DNA of 38,448 nucleotides from Candidatus Sumerlaeia bacterium (GCA_019634695.1 JAHCAW010000039.1:1-38448); one strand, 5' to 3'; shown: positions 16,764 to 24,752, counted from the stretch's first letter. Program-made: numbers and translations. The notes: a model not told the origin generated them from the sequence alone.

Positions 16764-17243
16764 ATGGCCCCCGCAACCAGCTACCCGAAGAAGCTGTTCT
16801 ACCGAATCCAGGAAGTCGCCAACATCGTCGGCGTCGAACCCTACGTGCTCCGCTACTGGGAGACCAAGTTCCCGATGCTGGCGCCCGAGAAGGATGGCAG
16901 CGACCAACGCCGCTATCGCCAGAAGGACATCGACCTGCTCCTGCGCATCCGGCACCTGCTCTACGAGGAGAAGTACACCATCGCCGGCGCGGTCGAGAAG
17001 CTCAAGGACGAGCAACGCGGCGGCGCCCGGCGCCGCAAGGACGAGGACGACCAGCCCGCCGCCGGCGCCGACCTCTTCACCATCGAGGAGCTGCCGCCCG
17101 GCGTCGACTCGGCCACCGACAGCTTCGGCAAGCCCGCCACCGGCGAACTCGACGAGGACCAACTGCGCGCCCTGCGCCGCGTCCGCGAGGAACTCGGGCT
17201 CCTGAAACGCGAAGTCGAAAATTGGCGCGACGAACTGGCCTGA
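16764..17243 (+). CDS. MerR-family transcriptional regulator
   Basis: A 159-residue DNA-binding protein. A MerR-type winged helix starts at about residue 10 with FYRIQEVANIVGVEPYVLRY, then WETKFPML and the wing SDQRRYRQKDIDLLLRIR. It continues as IRHLLYEEKYTIAGAVEKLK, the usual helix pair of the short MerR-like regulators. A charged Arg/Lys/Asp linker follows, and a C-terminal helix (DEDQLRALRRVREELGLLKR) suited to dimerisation. No ligand-binding Cys cluster is visible, so it is not a metal sensor of the classical kind. Start ATG 16764 has GGAG about 10 bp upstream; an in-frame GTG at 16719 is less likely. It is divergent from the MraY-like gene, whose promoter it could control (inference). 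Confidence 0.88.
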   Translation: MAPATSYPKKLFYRIQEVANIVGVEPYVLRYWETKFPMLAPEKDGSDQRRYRQKDIDLLLRIRHLLYEEKYTIAGAVEKLKDEQRGGARRRKDEDDQPAAGADLFTIEELPPGVDSATDSFGKPATGELDEDQLRALRRVREELGLLKREVENWRDELA

Positions 17244-17260
17244 CCCCGGGAGCGCCCCCC

Positions 17261-17384
17261 GGGAGCGCCGAGCCCCAGCTCGGCACTCTCAATGGACAAA
17301 ATGGACTCGATGGACCCGATGGACGGGGCGACTGCCGCGCCGACCATTGCAGGCGCCTGACTGTGTCCGTGAAGGTCCGTGTCC
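17261..17384 (+). repeat. Composite intergenic repeat, copy 1
   Basis: Ordered modules: GGGAGCGCCGAGC with a 7-bp hairpin GCCGAGC/GCTCGGC (17267-17273 and 17278-17284, loop CCCA); four 9-bp units ATGGACnnn (17292-17327: AAA, TCG, CCG, GGG endings); a 37-bp spacer; two 10-bp units GTCCGTGnnn (17365-17384). The same modules in the same order and orientation recur at 21380-21556. Immediately upstream, CCCGGGAGCGCC is directly repeated at about 17245-17270. It lies directly after the MerR stop. I do not recognise it as a named element. Confidence 0.8.
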
Positions 17385-17631
17385 ATTTCTCGCCGGCAGA
17401 AGACATGCCGCGCTGGCCTGTCCGCTGCAGGCGAAGCAGGAATACGCCTGCCGGGCGATACCGGACGACGCGCGTCCGACACTGCGTTTTCTTCGAGCCG
17501 AAGTGCCTGTCGGATTGACATTTCCGACAAGCCGCCCGACACATAACTCAAACTCAGAGTTCGTGACGGGGGGGCGAGCGTCGTTCAAGACCTCCCGGCC
17601 GCGGACCGCTCCCAAACTCAGGAGGTTCGTC
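17385..17631 (+). promoter_or_regulatory. Leader of the SBBP gene with dyad symmetries and a -35-like box
   Basis: The non-coding leader between copy 1 of the composite repeat and the SBBP start. TGTCGGA (17508-17514) and TCCGACA (17523-17529) are a perfect 7-bp dyad, and the loop contains TTGACA (17515-17520). AT-rich CATAACTC follows at 17542, but its spacing (21 bp) is longer than a standard promoter. A second small dyad, AACTC-A-GAGTT, is at 17551-17561. AGGAGG at 17620-17625 is the ribosome binding site, 6 bp before ATG 17632. The promoter reading is tentative. Confidence 0.35.
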
Positions 17632-20600
17632 ATGAAAGCGAATGTACGAACAGGTGTCGTTCGGGTAGCTTGCCGGGCCCGGGACGTGGGGTGGAGCCTC
17701 GCCGTCGCCCTGCTCATACTCCTACTGGGATCACCAGGGATAGTCGGAGCAAGCGGTCCCACGCTGACGCGGACCTATTACCTTGGAGGAGCGCAGATCG
17801 ATGAAGCCCGGGCGATTGCCCGGGATAGCGCCGGTGCCCTATATATTGTCGGTGGCTCGCAGTCGCCCGGCTGGGTGTCGGGCGGACCGGTCGAGACGAC
17901 ATACAACCCGCCCGCGGGCGCATTCCTGGTGAAGTTGTCCTCCGCGGGCGAGCACGAATGGTCCGCCTTCCTCGGTGGCGGTGTGGCGGACTACGCCAGC
18001 GCCGTGGCGCTGGATGAGTCGACGGGTGCGATTTACGTCGGCGGCACGACGCATTCGAGCGGATGGGCCGTCGGGGGTGGGGACACCACGTTTGGCGGTG
18101 GCGGAGAACCCGACGGCTTCGTCGTGAAGTTTTCCGCCGATGGCGCGCGCCAGTGGTCCACCTATGTGGGCGGTGGGGGGCGCGACGACGTGCGGGCGCT
18201 GGCCGTCCTGCCCGATGGCGACTTGGTTGTCGGCGGGCACACCTCCGGGGGGACGTCGTGGGTTTCGGGAGGATTCAGCACCGCGTATCGCCGCCATGGC
18301 CGATCCTATCTGGCTCGTCTGACGGCGGCCGGAGAACACGTTTGGTCCACGCATCTGGGGCAATCGGACAGCATGCTTTTTGGATACGAGGAAGCGGCCA
18401 ACGGAATCGCGGTCGATTCGCAAGGCAACATTGTCGTTGTCGGCCTGACTGCCTCGTTGGACGTGGCGCGCGACGGTGCGATCACGACGCCCCAGGGCGG
18501 TGACGACGCCTTTGTGGCGAAGGTCTCCGGCGCGGGTGCGCTCGTTTGGTCGACTTATTTGGGCGGTGCCGGACGGGACGGGGCGCTCGTCGTGGGAGTG
18601 GATGCGTTGGACCGCGTCTACGTGTCGGGTCACACCGCCTCCACGGGTTCGAGCGCGAGCACGGAGCGCCCGACGCTGGCCGGTGCCGACGACGGGTTTC
18701 TCGTGCGCCTGTCGGCGCAGGGCCAGATCGATTGGTCGAGGTATCTTGGCGGCGCGGGTGCGGGCTCGGGGGAAGGCGCCGTGGCGTTGGCGGTGTCCGG
18801 GGATCATCTGATGGTCGCCGGCCGGACGGTCTCCGACGAATGGATTTCGGGTGCATTCGCAGCGGTCTTGACGGGCGAGGCCGATTCCTTCCTCGGACGA
18901 GTTGACCTCGACGGGCGCCTCGAGTGGGTGACGCTGCTGGGAGGCCCGTCGCTCGGGCCGGAAGACTCGCTGCTGGCCAAGGGGCTGGTGTCGGACGGGT
19001 CCGGCGGCGCCCATGTCGTGGGCAGCATCGATGTCGCGGGATGGGCAGGCGATGGACCCAAAACGTCCTTCGGTGGCGGGATTGATGGATTCGTCGCGCA
19101 TGTGTTGGAGGTGCTCCCCACCAGCCAAACCGGGTCGCTGCACGTGACGATCGATCCCTCCGCTGCGCGCGACGCGGGCGCGGCATGGCGCCTGCTGCAT
19201 CACGATGCCTGGCGTGCGAGTGGCGAGACGATCGCCGGACTGGCGCCAGGATACTACATTGTCGAATATAAGGTGGTCGGCGGATGGAAGGCCCCCACGC
19301 CGCGCCGTGTCGTGATTGCCTCCAACGAACAGACAACCGTCCAGGCCGTTTACGAGACGTTGGCGCTCGACTGGTCGTCTTATCTGGGCGCCGGTGGGGT
19401 GGATGATGCCCGCGGCGTTGCCGTCGATTCGTCGGGCAACACCTACGTCGTAGGCAGCACGCTCTCCAGCGGATGGGTGTCGGGTGGTTTCGACACGACG
19501 CGCAGCCAGCGCGACGGCTACGTCGTCAAGCTCTCCCCGCTGGGCGCGCACGTGTGGTCCGGCTATCTGGGCGGCGCCTCCTACGACGAGGCACGCGCGG
19601 TGGCCGTCGATCCCGCCACCGGGGCCCTGTACGTCGCCGGCATGACGGCATCGCCGGGTTGGGTCTCCGGCGGATGGAACACAACGCACAATGCCGGCGT
19701 ATCCGGCAGCGGCGCCGAGGATGGTTTCGTGGTGAAGCTCTCGCCGACCGGCGCGCACCTGTGGTCCACCTACCTCGGCGGCAACAGCATGGACTCTGCC
19801 AACGCGATTGCGGTGGGAGAAGATGGTGCGGTCTACGTGGCGGGCGCCGGTTCGCCCGGCAACTGGGGAGCGCCGACCAGTGGCAGCGGTCGTATCTTCG
19901 TCGCGCGACTGGACGCCTCCGGTCGCCATCACTGGACGACCTTCTTCGGCGGTGCGCAGGCCCCTTCGACGGACGCGGCCAATGGATTGGCGGTCGACGC
20001 CTCCGGTGCCCTCTACGTCACCGGCACCACCGGTGCCTCCGGTTGGACCTCCGGCGGATACCTGACCACGAGGCCCTCCGCGCAAGCAGGCTTTCTGATT
20101 CGATTGAACGTTGGGACGGGAACGCCAGACTGGTCCACGTACATCGGTTCGTGGGTGGCGAAGAACGGTGTGGCAGTCGGCCCGGACGGCGCGCCGCATG
20201 TGATTGGCACCGCGATTGCCGGGACGGCATGGCCGGGCAAGTCGAACGGCGCCGACAAGACGAACAGCGAATCGGTGCAGGTCGTCAAATTCTCGCCGGA
20301 CGGCACGCCGCAGTGGGGGCGCCTGCTGGGCGATACGTCGCTGCTGAACGACCGCGGGCTCGGCATCGCAGTCAACGACACGGGAGCAGTCACCATTGTC
20401 GGTTCGGGGGCGAGTGCCTCACTGGCCACGCCGGAGGTCGGCAGCGTTCACCGCGGCGGTCAGGACGCCTTCGTCGCCAAGCTCTCCCACAAGGGCAGCC
20501 TGCTGTGGTGGACGTGGGGCGGCGGCCCGGGCGAGGATGTCGCGCGCGCGGTGGCCCTTGGAGCCAATGGTGCGTTGCACGTCGTCGGCGAGACGACTTC

Positions 20601-20958
20601 GCCCGACTGGATGTTCGGCGGTTGGGACGTGGCCTACGGTGGCGCGGGCGACGGGTTCGTGCTGAAGATGCGCGACGCCGTCGGCGAGTCGGCCTCCGTG
20701 CGCGTGACGATCGAGCCCGCCGCGGCTGTCGCTGCCGGGGCCCGTTGGCGTCTGGCCACCGACGGCACCTGGCGCACCAGCGGCGAACGCATCGATGGCA
20801 TCGTGCCGGGCCCGCACCGCATCGAGTTCGACGCCGTGGCCGGCTGGATACGTCCCGTTGCTGTGGAGAAGGACCTCGACCACGGCGAGGCGTTCGACAT
20901 CGTGGTCGACTACACGCCCGCCAGCGGGACCGTCGGCCACGGGTGGATCATCGAGTAG
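17632..20958 (+). CDS. Large exported protein: two seven-bladed SBBP propellers, each followed by a PEGA-like module
   Basis: A 1108-residue secreted protein. A long signal sequence (DVGWSLAVALLILLLGSPG) is followed by SBBP-type repeats of about 60-75 residues with the recurring pattern W-S-x-Y-L-G-G ... D-x-x-G-x-x-Y-V-x-G. I count seven in residues about 45-495, then a PEGA-like beta-sandwich (499-576, SLHVTIDPSAARDAGAAWRL). Seven more occupy about 577-1016, and a second PEGA-like module about 1020-1095 (SVRVTIEPAAAVAAGARWRL). The C-terminus is GHGWIIE. SBBP proteins are extracellular beta-propellers, probably used in adhesion or binding; no catalytic motif is seen. Start ATG 17632 is set by AGGAGG 6 bp upstream, although the frame stays open further 5'. 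Its 3' end overlaps the truncated gene on the other strand. Confidence 0.88.
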   Translation: MKANVRTGVVRVACRARDVGWSLAVALLILLLGSPGIVGASGPTLTRTYYLGGAQIDEARAIARDSAGALYIVGGSQSPGWVSGGPVETTYNPPAGAFLVKLSSAGEHEWSAFLGGGVADYASAVALDESTGAIYVGGTTHSSGWAVGGGDTTFGGGGEPDGFVVKFSADGARQWSTYVGGGGRDDVRALAVLPDGDLVVGGHTSGGTSWVSGGFSTAYRRHGRSYLARLTAAGEHVWSTHLGQSDSMLFGYEEAANGIAVDSQGNIVVVGLTASLDVARDGAITTPQGGDDAFVAKVSGAGALVWSTYLGGAGRDGALVVGVDALDRVYVSGHTASTGSSASTERPTLAGADDGFLVRLSAQGQIDWSRYLGGAGAGSGEGAVALAVSGDHLMVAGRTVSDEWISGAFAAVLTGEADSFLGRVDLDGRLEWVTLLGGPSLGPEDSLLAKGLVSDGSGGAHVVGSIDVAGWAGDGPKTSFGGGIDGFVAHVLEVLPTSQTGSLHVTIDPSAARDAGAAWRLLHHDAWRASGETIAGLAPGYYIVEYKVVGGWKAPTPRRVVIASNEQTTVQAVYETLALDWSSYLGAGGVDDARGVAVDSSGNTYVVGSTLSSGWVSGGFDTTRSQRDGYVVKLSPLGAHVWSGYLGGASYDEARAVAVDPATGALYVAGMTASPGWVSGGWNTTHNAGVSGSGAEDGFVVKLSPTGAHLWSTYLGGNSMDSANAIAVGEDGAVYVAGAGSPGNWGAPTSGSGRIFVARLDASGRHHWTTFFGGAQAPSTDAANGLAVDASGALYVTGTTGASGWTSGGYLTTRPSAQAGFLIRLNVGTGTPDWSTYIGSWVAKNGVAVGPDGAPHVIGTAIAGTAWPGKSNGADKTNSESVQVVKFSPDGTPQWGRLLGDTSLLNDRGLGIAVNDTGAVTIVGSGASASLATPEVGSVHRGGQDAFVAKLSHKGSLLWWTWGGGPGEDVARAVALGANGALHVVGETTSPDWMFGGWDVAYGGAGDGFVLKMRDAVGESASVRVTIEPAAAVAAGARWRLATDGTWRTSGERIDGIVPGPHRIEFDAVAGWIRPVAVEKDLDHGEAFDIVVDYTPASGTVGHGWIIE

Positions 20959-21130
20959 AGTCACCTGCAAGGCCGCGCAGAGCCGCCAGGTCGGTGTAGA
21001 AGACGTCCAGATCGCCCGTGAATTGCGGAACCCCATGGGCGGCCATCGCCCAAGCGCCCACGACGACGTAGTCAACGCCGGCGGCGTTCAATGCGGTCGC
21101 TAGGTCGCGGAAGTCGGTATTGAATCGCAT
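20948..21130 (-). pseudogene. Truncated nucleotidyltransferase (MNT/AbiEii-like), N-terminal part only
   Basis: A 60-codon remnant starting MRFNTDFRDLATALNAAGVD. It has the nucleotidyltransferase fold start VDYVVVGAWAMAAHG and PQFTGDLDVFY, the glycine-loop and D-x-D active-site region of minimal nucleotidyltransferases. Intact relatives run on for another 100 or more residues. Here the frame stops 15-17 codons after the D-x-D, inside the 3' end of the SBBP gene. The Gly-Ser of the loop is Gly-Ala. Its upstream partner (21072-21293) overlaps it by 59 bp. Relatives act as toxins or RNA/protein-modifying enzymes in toxin-antitoxin-like pairs; this one is almost certainly inactive, unless a short form is functional. 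Confidence 0.65.
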
Positions 21131-21293
21131 AGTCCTGTCCGTAGCACTGGCGGCGCAACTCTTCGGCCGCGGCGATGCGTTCCTCGACGGGGCGGCTGAG
21201 CCAGTAGCGCAGGTCCTCGGCATCCTGATCGTCGGTCAGGCGACGCTTGCCGAAGACGGGTTCGAGCGGGCGTTCATCGGGTTGAGCGGGCAT
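21072..21293 (-). CDS. Small protein paired with nucleotidyltransferases (possible antitoxin-like partner)
   Basis: A 73-residue hydrophilic protein. The core EDLRYWLSRPVEERIAAAEE followed by LRRQCYGQDYA is a pattern I know from short genes that commonly sit directly upstream of nucleotidyltransferase genes. The function of that family is not established; a role as antitoxin or cognate partner is inference from the pairing. Start ATG 21293 has GGAG about 7 bp upstream. The tail (LPRPSDRIERRRR) is basic and overlaps the start of the truncated nucleotidyltransferase in another frame by 59 bp. That is more overlap than usual and may mark a small rearrangement. Confidence 0.7.
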   Translation of the reverse strand: MPAQPDERPLEPVFGKRRLTDDQDAEDLRYWLSRPVEERIAAAEELRRQCYGQDYAIQYRLPRPSDRIERRRR

Positions 21294-21379
21294 GGAGGCA
21301 CTCCGGCGCGGGTGGACGCCTTCCGCGCCACCGCCGCCATTCTGGCCGAGCAGCCGGGAAACTCAAGGCGAGATGTCGC

Positions 21380-21556
21380 TGGGAGCGCCGAGCCTCCGCC
21401 TTCGCCTGCGGCTACGGCGGACAGGCCAGCTCGGCACGTCCCATGGACCCCATGGACCTGATGGACCTGATGGACGGCACGTCCGCGGCGCCCGTCGCTC
21501 AACGTCGTCTGTTCGTGTCCGTGCCGGTCCGTGTGGGTCCGTGATCGTCCGTGTCC
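21380..21556 (+). repeat. Composite intergenic repeat, copy 2
   Basis: Same module order as the copy at 17261-17384. The GCCGAGC/GCTCGGC arms (21387-21393 and 21429-21435) here have a 35-nt loop containing a nested TCCGCC/GGCGGA hairpin. Four 9-bp units ATGGACnnn (21443-21478) are followed by a 38-bp spacer that is alignable with copy 1, then four 10-bp units GTCCGTGnnn (21517-21556). The last unit is GTCCGTGTCC in both copies. It fills most of the 358-bp gap between the small protein gene and the symporter operon; no gene is seen in that gap. Confidence 0.8.
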
Positions 21557-21651
21557 TCTGGCCCAGCGTTCCCCGGCGGGTTTTCGCTTGCCGCTCGGGG
21601 GTGTTGTTTCCCCAATCCCCGTTATCCTGCCCGGAAAGGGGCCTTCTCACC

Positions 21652-21921
21652 GTGACGCGCGACGAACGCGATGCACTCTACTGGCGCAAGAACATCCGCA
21701 TGGTGCTGGCGTTGCTGGTGCTGTGGGCCATTCCGCCCTTTGCCCTGTCGATCTTCGGAGTCGAGCTGCTCGACCGCTTCCGCCTCGGCGGCTTCCCGCT
21801 CGGCTTCTGGTTCGCCCAGCAAGGCTCGATCGTCCTGTTCGTCGTGCTCATCCTCGTCTACGCCCTCTACATGGACCGGCTGGACCGCGCCTTCCGCGGC
21901 GAGGGGGAGGAGGAGTCGTGA
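21652..21921 (+). CDS. DUF4212 small subunit of a sodium/solute symporter
   Basis: An 89-residue protein with two membrane helices, WRKNIRMVLALLVLWAIPPF... and the family signature GGFPLGFWFAQQGSIVLFVV followed by LILVYALYMDRLDRAF. This is the DUF4212 family, found almost always directly upstream of VC_2705-type sodium:solute symporters and thought to be a companion subunit. Start GTG 21652; AAAGGGG lies about 11 bp upstream, and no earlier in-frame start fits the family. The stop overlaps the symporter start by 4 bp (GTGA), so translation is coupled. Confidence 0.92.
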   Translation: MTRDERDALYWRKNIRMVLALLVLWAIPPFALSIFGVELLDRFRLGGFPLGFWFAQQGSIVLFVVLILVYALYMDRLDRAFRGEGEEES

Positions 21922-23735
21922 CGATTCAGTTCTGGACCTACATGATCGTCTCGCTGACGTTCGCGCTCTACATCGGCATCGCGATCTTCACGCGCGTGCG
22001 CAGCACGGAGGGCTTCTACGTCGCCGGCCATGGCGTGCCCGCCATCGCCAACGGCATGGCCACCGGCGCCGACTGGATGAGCGCCGCCTCCTTCATCTCG
22101 ATGGCCGGCCTCATCTCGTTCATGGGCTACACCGGCTCGATCTACCTGCTCGGCTGGACGGGCGGGTACGTGCTGCTGGCGCTGCTGCTGGCGCCCTACC
22201 TGCGCAAGTTCGGCAAGTACACCGTGCCGGACTTCGTCGGCGACCGCTACTACTCCAGCATCGCCCGCCTCGTCGCCGTCTTCTGCGCGATCTTCGTCTC
22301 GTTCACCTACGTCGCCGGCCAGATGCGCGGCGTCGGCGTCGTCTTCTCGCGCTTCCTTGAGATCGACGTGAACCACGGCGTCGTCGCGGGTATGGTGCTC
22401 GTCTTCATCTACGCCGTGCTCGGCGGCATGAAGGGTATCACGTGGACGCAGGTGGCGCAGTACGTCGTCCTGATCGTTGCCTTCCTGATTCCCGCAGTGG
22501 CGATCTCGTACAAGATCACCGGCAACCCTATTCCGCAGCTCGGCTTCGGCTCGACGATCAAGGAGGGCCCGAACGCGGGGATGTTCCTGCTCGAGGCGCT
22601 CGACGCCATCCATCGCGACCTCGGCCTGCCGGAGTACACCGGCTCGTTCGTGGCCGGCAAGAAGACGATGATCGACGTGGCGGCAATCACGCTGGCGCTG
22701 ATGGTCGGCACCGCCGGCCTGCCGCACGTCATCATCCGCTTCTACACGACGAAGAACGTGCGCGCGGCGCGCTTCAGCGCCTTCTGGGCCCTGCTCTTCA
22801 TCGCCATTCTCTACACCACCGCGCCGGCCGTCGCCGCCTTCGCCCGCGTCAACATGGTGCAGTCGCTCCACAACGTCGCCTTCGAGGACCGGCCGACCTG
22901 GTTCGCGAATTGGGAGGCCACCGGGCTGATCGGCTGGGTGGACAAGAACGGCGACGGGATCATCCAGTACGGCCCGGGAGCGGCCTTCGCCGGCCCGCCG
23001 CGCTATGTGGCGAATGCCGACGGCACGCCCGCGCGCGGCGTGCACGGCCAGCGCCTCGTCACGAACGCGCCGACCGCCGACCCGAACGAGCTCTTCGTCG
23101 ATCAGGACATCATGGTGCTGGCGAATCCCGAGATCGCGCGCCTGCCCGCGTGGGTGGTCGGCCTTGTCGCGGCCGGCGGACTCGCCGCGGCGCTCTCCAC
23201 GGCCGCGGGCCTGCTGCTCGTCATCTCGTCGGCGATCTCGCACGACCTGATGCGGCGCACGCTGATGCCGCGCATGAACGACCGACAGGAGCTGCTGTGC
23301 GCGCGCATCGCCGCCGCCGTGGCCGTGCTGTTCGCGGGCCTGCTGGGCATCTATCCTTTGGGCTTCGTTGCGCAGGTCGTCGCCTATGCCTTCGGTCTGG
23401 CGGCCAGCAGCTTCTTCCCCGTCATCGTCATGGGCATCTTCAGCCGGCGCACCACGAAGGAGGGAGCCATCGCGGGCATGCTTTCCGGCATCCTGTTCAC
23501 GGCGGGCTACATCATCTACTTCAAGACGATCAACCCGTCGGCGGGCCCGGCGAAGTGGCTGTTCGGTATCAGCCCGGAAGGCATCGGCGCGGTCGGCATG
23601 CTGATCAGCTTCGTGGTCATTATCGCCGTCAGCGCCGTCACGAAGGCCCCGCCGCTGCACGTGCAGGATGCCATCGCCGACCTGCGCCGCCCGTGGTTTG
23701 CCAAGAAGCCGAAGGACGGAGAGTACGAGATTTGA
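21918..23735 (+). CDS. Sodium:solute symporter, VC_2705 subfamily
   Basis: A 605-residue SSS-family (SLC5-like) transporter with about 13 membrane helices. It probably imports a small organic acid such as acetate with Na+, though the substrate is unproven. Motifs: STEGFYVAGHGVPAIANGMA, GADWMSAASFISMAGLISFM, the helix GFVAQVVAYAFGLAASSFFP and VMGIFSRRTTKEGAIAGMLS. A loop insertion includes an EF-hand-like DKNGDGIIQY (about 342-351), which I recall as typical of this subfamily and which may bind Ca2+. Start GTG 21918 lies behind a strong purine-rich site (GGGGGAGGAGGAG) and overlaps the DUF4212 stop, so the two form one transport system. Confidence 0.93.
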   Translation: MTIQFWTYMIVSLTFALYIGIAIFTRVRSTEGFYVAGHGVPAIANGMATGADWMSAASFISMAGLISFMGYTGSIYLLGWTGGYVLLALLLAPYLRKFGKYTVPDFVGDRYYSSIARLVAVFCAIFVSFTYVAGQMRGVGVVFSRFLEIDVNHGVVAGMVLVFIYAVLGGMKGITWTQVAQYVVLIVAFLIPAVAISYKITGNPIPQLGFGSTIKEGPNAGMFLLEALDAIHRDLGLPEYTGSFVAGKKTMIDVAAITLALMVGTAGLPHVIIRFYTTKNVRAARFSAFWALLFIAILYTTAPAVAAFARVNMVQSLHNVAFEDRPTWFANWEATGLIGWVDKNGDGIIQYGPGAAFAGPPRYVANADGTPARGVHGQRLVTNAPTADPNELFVDQDIMVLANPEIARLPAWVVGLVAAGGLAAALSTAAGLLLVISSAISHDLMRRTLMPRMNDRQELLCARIAAAVAVLFAGLLGIYPLGFVAQVVAYAFGLAASSFFPVIVMGIFSRRTTKEGAIAGMLSGILFTAGYIIYFKTINPSAGPAKWLFGISPEGIGAVGMLISFVVIIAVSAVTKAPPLHVQDAIADLRRPWFAKKPKDGEYEI

Positions 23736-23811
23736 TCCTCTGGGAACGCGGACGTCCCTGCCTGCACAGCCGACTTGGGACTGCTTGGTATGCCGAGTGA
23801 GGGGATGCACC

Positions 23812-24357
23812 ATGCCAGTTGCTCGATTCAAGTTCACGTCCGAGTTCCTTCTGGATGCGTTCCGGCATCATCAGCGACAGCACTCTGCGGCCCGCTTCAT
23901 GGCGCTTGCACACCGGTTCAGCATCGGCCTCTGTGTCGTGATGGGTACCGTCATGCTTCTCATGCGGGAATGGGAGACGGCGCTCTTCTTCCTCGTTCTT
24001 GTCCTGATCCTTGTTTCGATGCTCCTCCTTCAGATCGAGGAGTGGGTGATCCGACGACAGTTTCGGAAGTCGCCCTTTCGCGACGAAGACCTGACGATAG
24101 AAATCACGGAGGAGTGCTATCGCGGACGATCGGCCACGCAGGACGCCAGATTCCAATGGCCCCTCTTCACCCGGGTGGTTCACTTCCGTGATGGGTTTCT
24201 GCTGTATCAGGGGCCCAGCCTCTACTACTGGCTTCCGTCGTCGGTGTTCGAGGGCGAGGCCGACATCGCCGAGTTGGAGGCGCTCCTCCGGGCAAAGATC
24301 GCGAATCACCGCGTGATCGAACCGTGTGCGCGGGCGCATGAGGGGACGGGGGGATGA
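23812..24357 (+). CDS. YcxB-like membrane protein
   Basis: A 181-residue protein with the YcxB-like architecture. A short cytoplasmic N-terminus (FKFTSEFLLDAFRHHQRQH) is followed by two membrane helices, about 35-50 (SIGLCVVMGTVMLLM) and about 55-72 (ALFFLVLVLILVSMLLL). The C-terminal YcxB domain has RFQWPLFTRVVHFRDGFLLY and LYYWLPSSVF. The molecular role of YcxB proteins is not established. Start ATG 23812 has AGGGG 8 bp upstream. It overlaps the next gene by 4 bp (ATGA), so the pair is coupled. Base composition looks slightly more AT-rich than the symporter upstream. Confidence 0.8.
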   Translation: MPVARFKFTSEFLLDAFRHHQRQHSAARFMALAHRFSIGLCVVMGTVMLLMREWETALFFLVLVLILVSMLLLQIEEWVIRRQFRKSPFRDEDLTIEITEECYRGRSATQDARFQWPLFTRVVHFRDGFLLYQGPSLYYWLPSSVFEGEADIAELEALLRAKIANHRVIEPCARAHEGTGG

Positions 24358-24749
24358 TCCAGAGCCTGCTCCTGAGATTCGATTCGACTGCATTCCCGGT
24401 GCATCCTGATGAGGACGAACTGGCCAATCCGGGCATCTATGGCAGGGAACTGGCAGCATGGGTCGCCGCGACTCTCGTGGAGCAGGCCGTTCCGGCTCAG
24501 GCTCCCTTCAATGAGGATTGGGGGTGGAGCATCCCGATCGCGTGCGAGAACCACCGACTCCGCGTTGCATGCGCCAGCATGAAGGGCGATGCCACCAAGT
24601 GGGGAGTCTTCGTTGTCGCGGAAGGAGGACTCTTCGCGCGATTTCGCGGTGAGGACGCGAGGGCGCAGTCGGTGGAGGCAGTTTACGCCATCTTGAAGAC
24701 AGCCCTCGAAGCCCATCCAGGCGTACAGAATCTGTGTGAGGAAGACTGA
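24354..24749 (+). CDS. Hypothetical protein coupled to the YcxB-like gene
   Basis: A 131-residue soluble protein that I do not recognise with confidence. It begins MIQSLLLRFDSTAFPVHPDE and has an aromatic motif EDWGWSIPIACENHRLRVAC in the middle. That motif is followed by a beta-strand segment (KWGVFVVAEGGLFARFRG) and a C-terminal helix (SVEAVYAILKTALEAHPG). No signal peptide or membrane helix is present. DWGW-containing small proteins of similar layout occur as hypothetical neighbours in many genomes, but no function is known to me. The start overlaps the YcxB-like stop by 4 bp, implying a shared task. It converges on the D-aminoacylase gene. Confidence 0.75.
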   Translation: MIQSLLLRFDSTAFPVHPDEDELANPGIYGRELAAWVAATLVEQAVPAQAPFNEDWGWSIPIACENHRLRVACASMKGDATKWGVFVVAEGGLFARFRGEDARAQSVEAVYAILKTALEAHPGVQNLCEED

Positions 24750-24752
24750 ACT

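Noticed and set aside
23736..23811. GGGAACGCGGACGTCCC partial palindrome after the symporter
   Set aside because: Only a 4-bp outer stem and a single copy here. It resembles common intergenic debris and is not supportable as a feature.
21867..23837. Long minus-strand open frame (656 codons) opposite the symporter
   Set aside because: The composition is His/Arg/Asp-rich and without domains. The plus strand encodes an unmistakable sodium:solute symporter.
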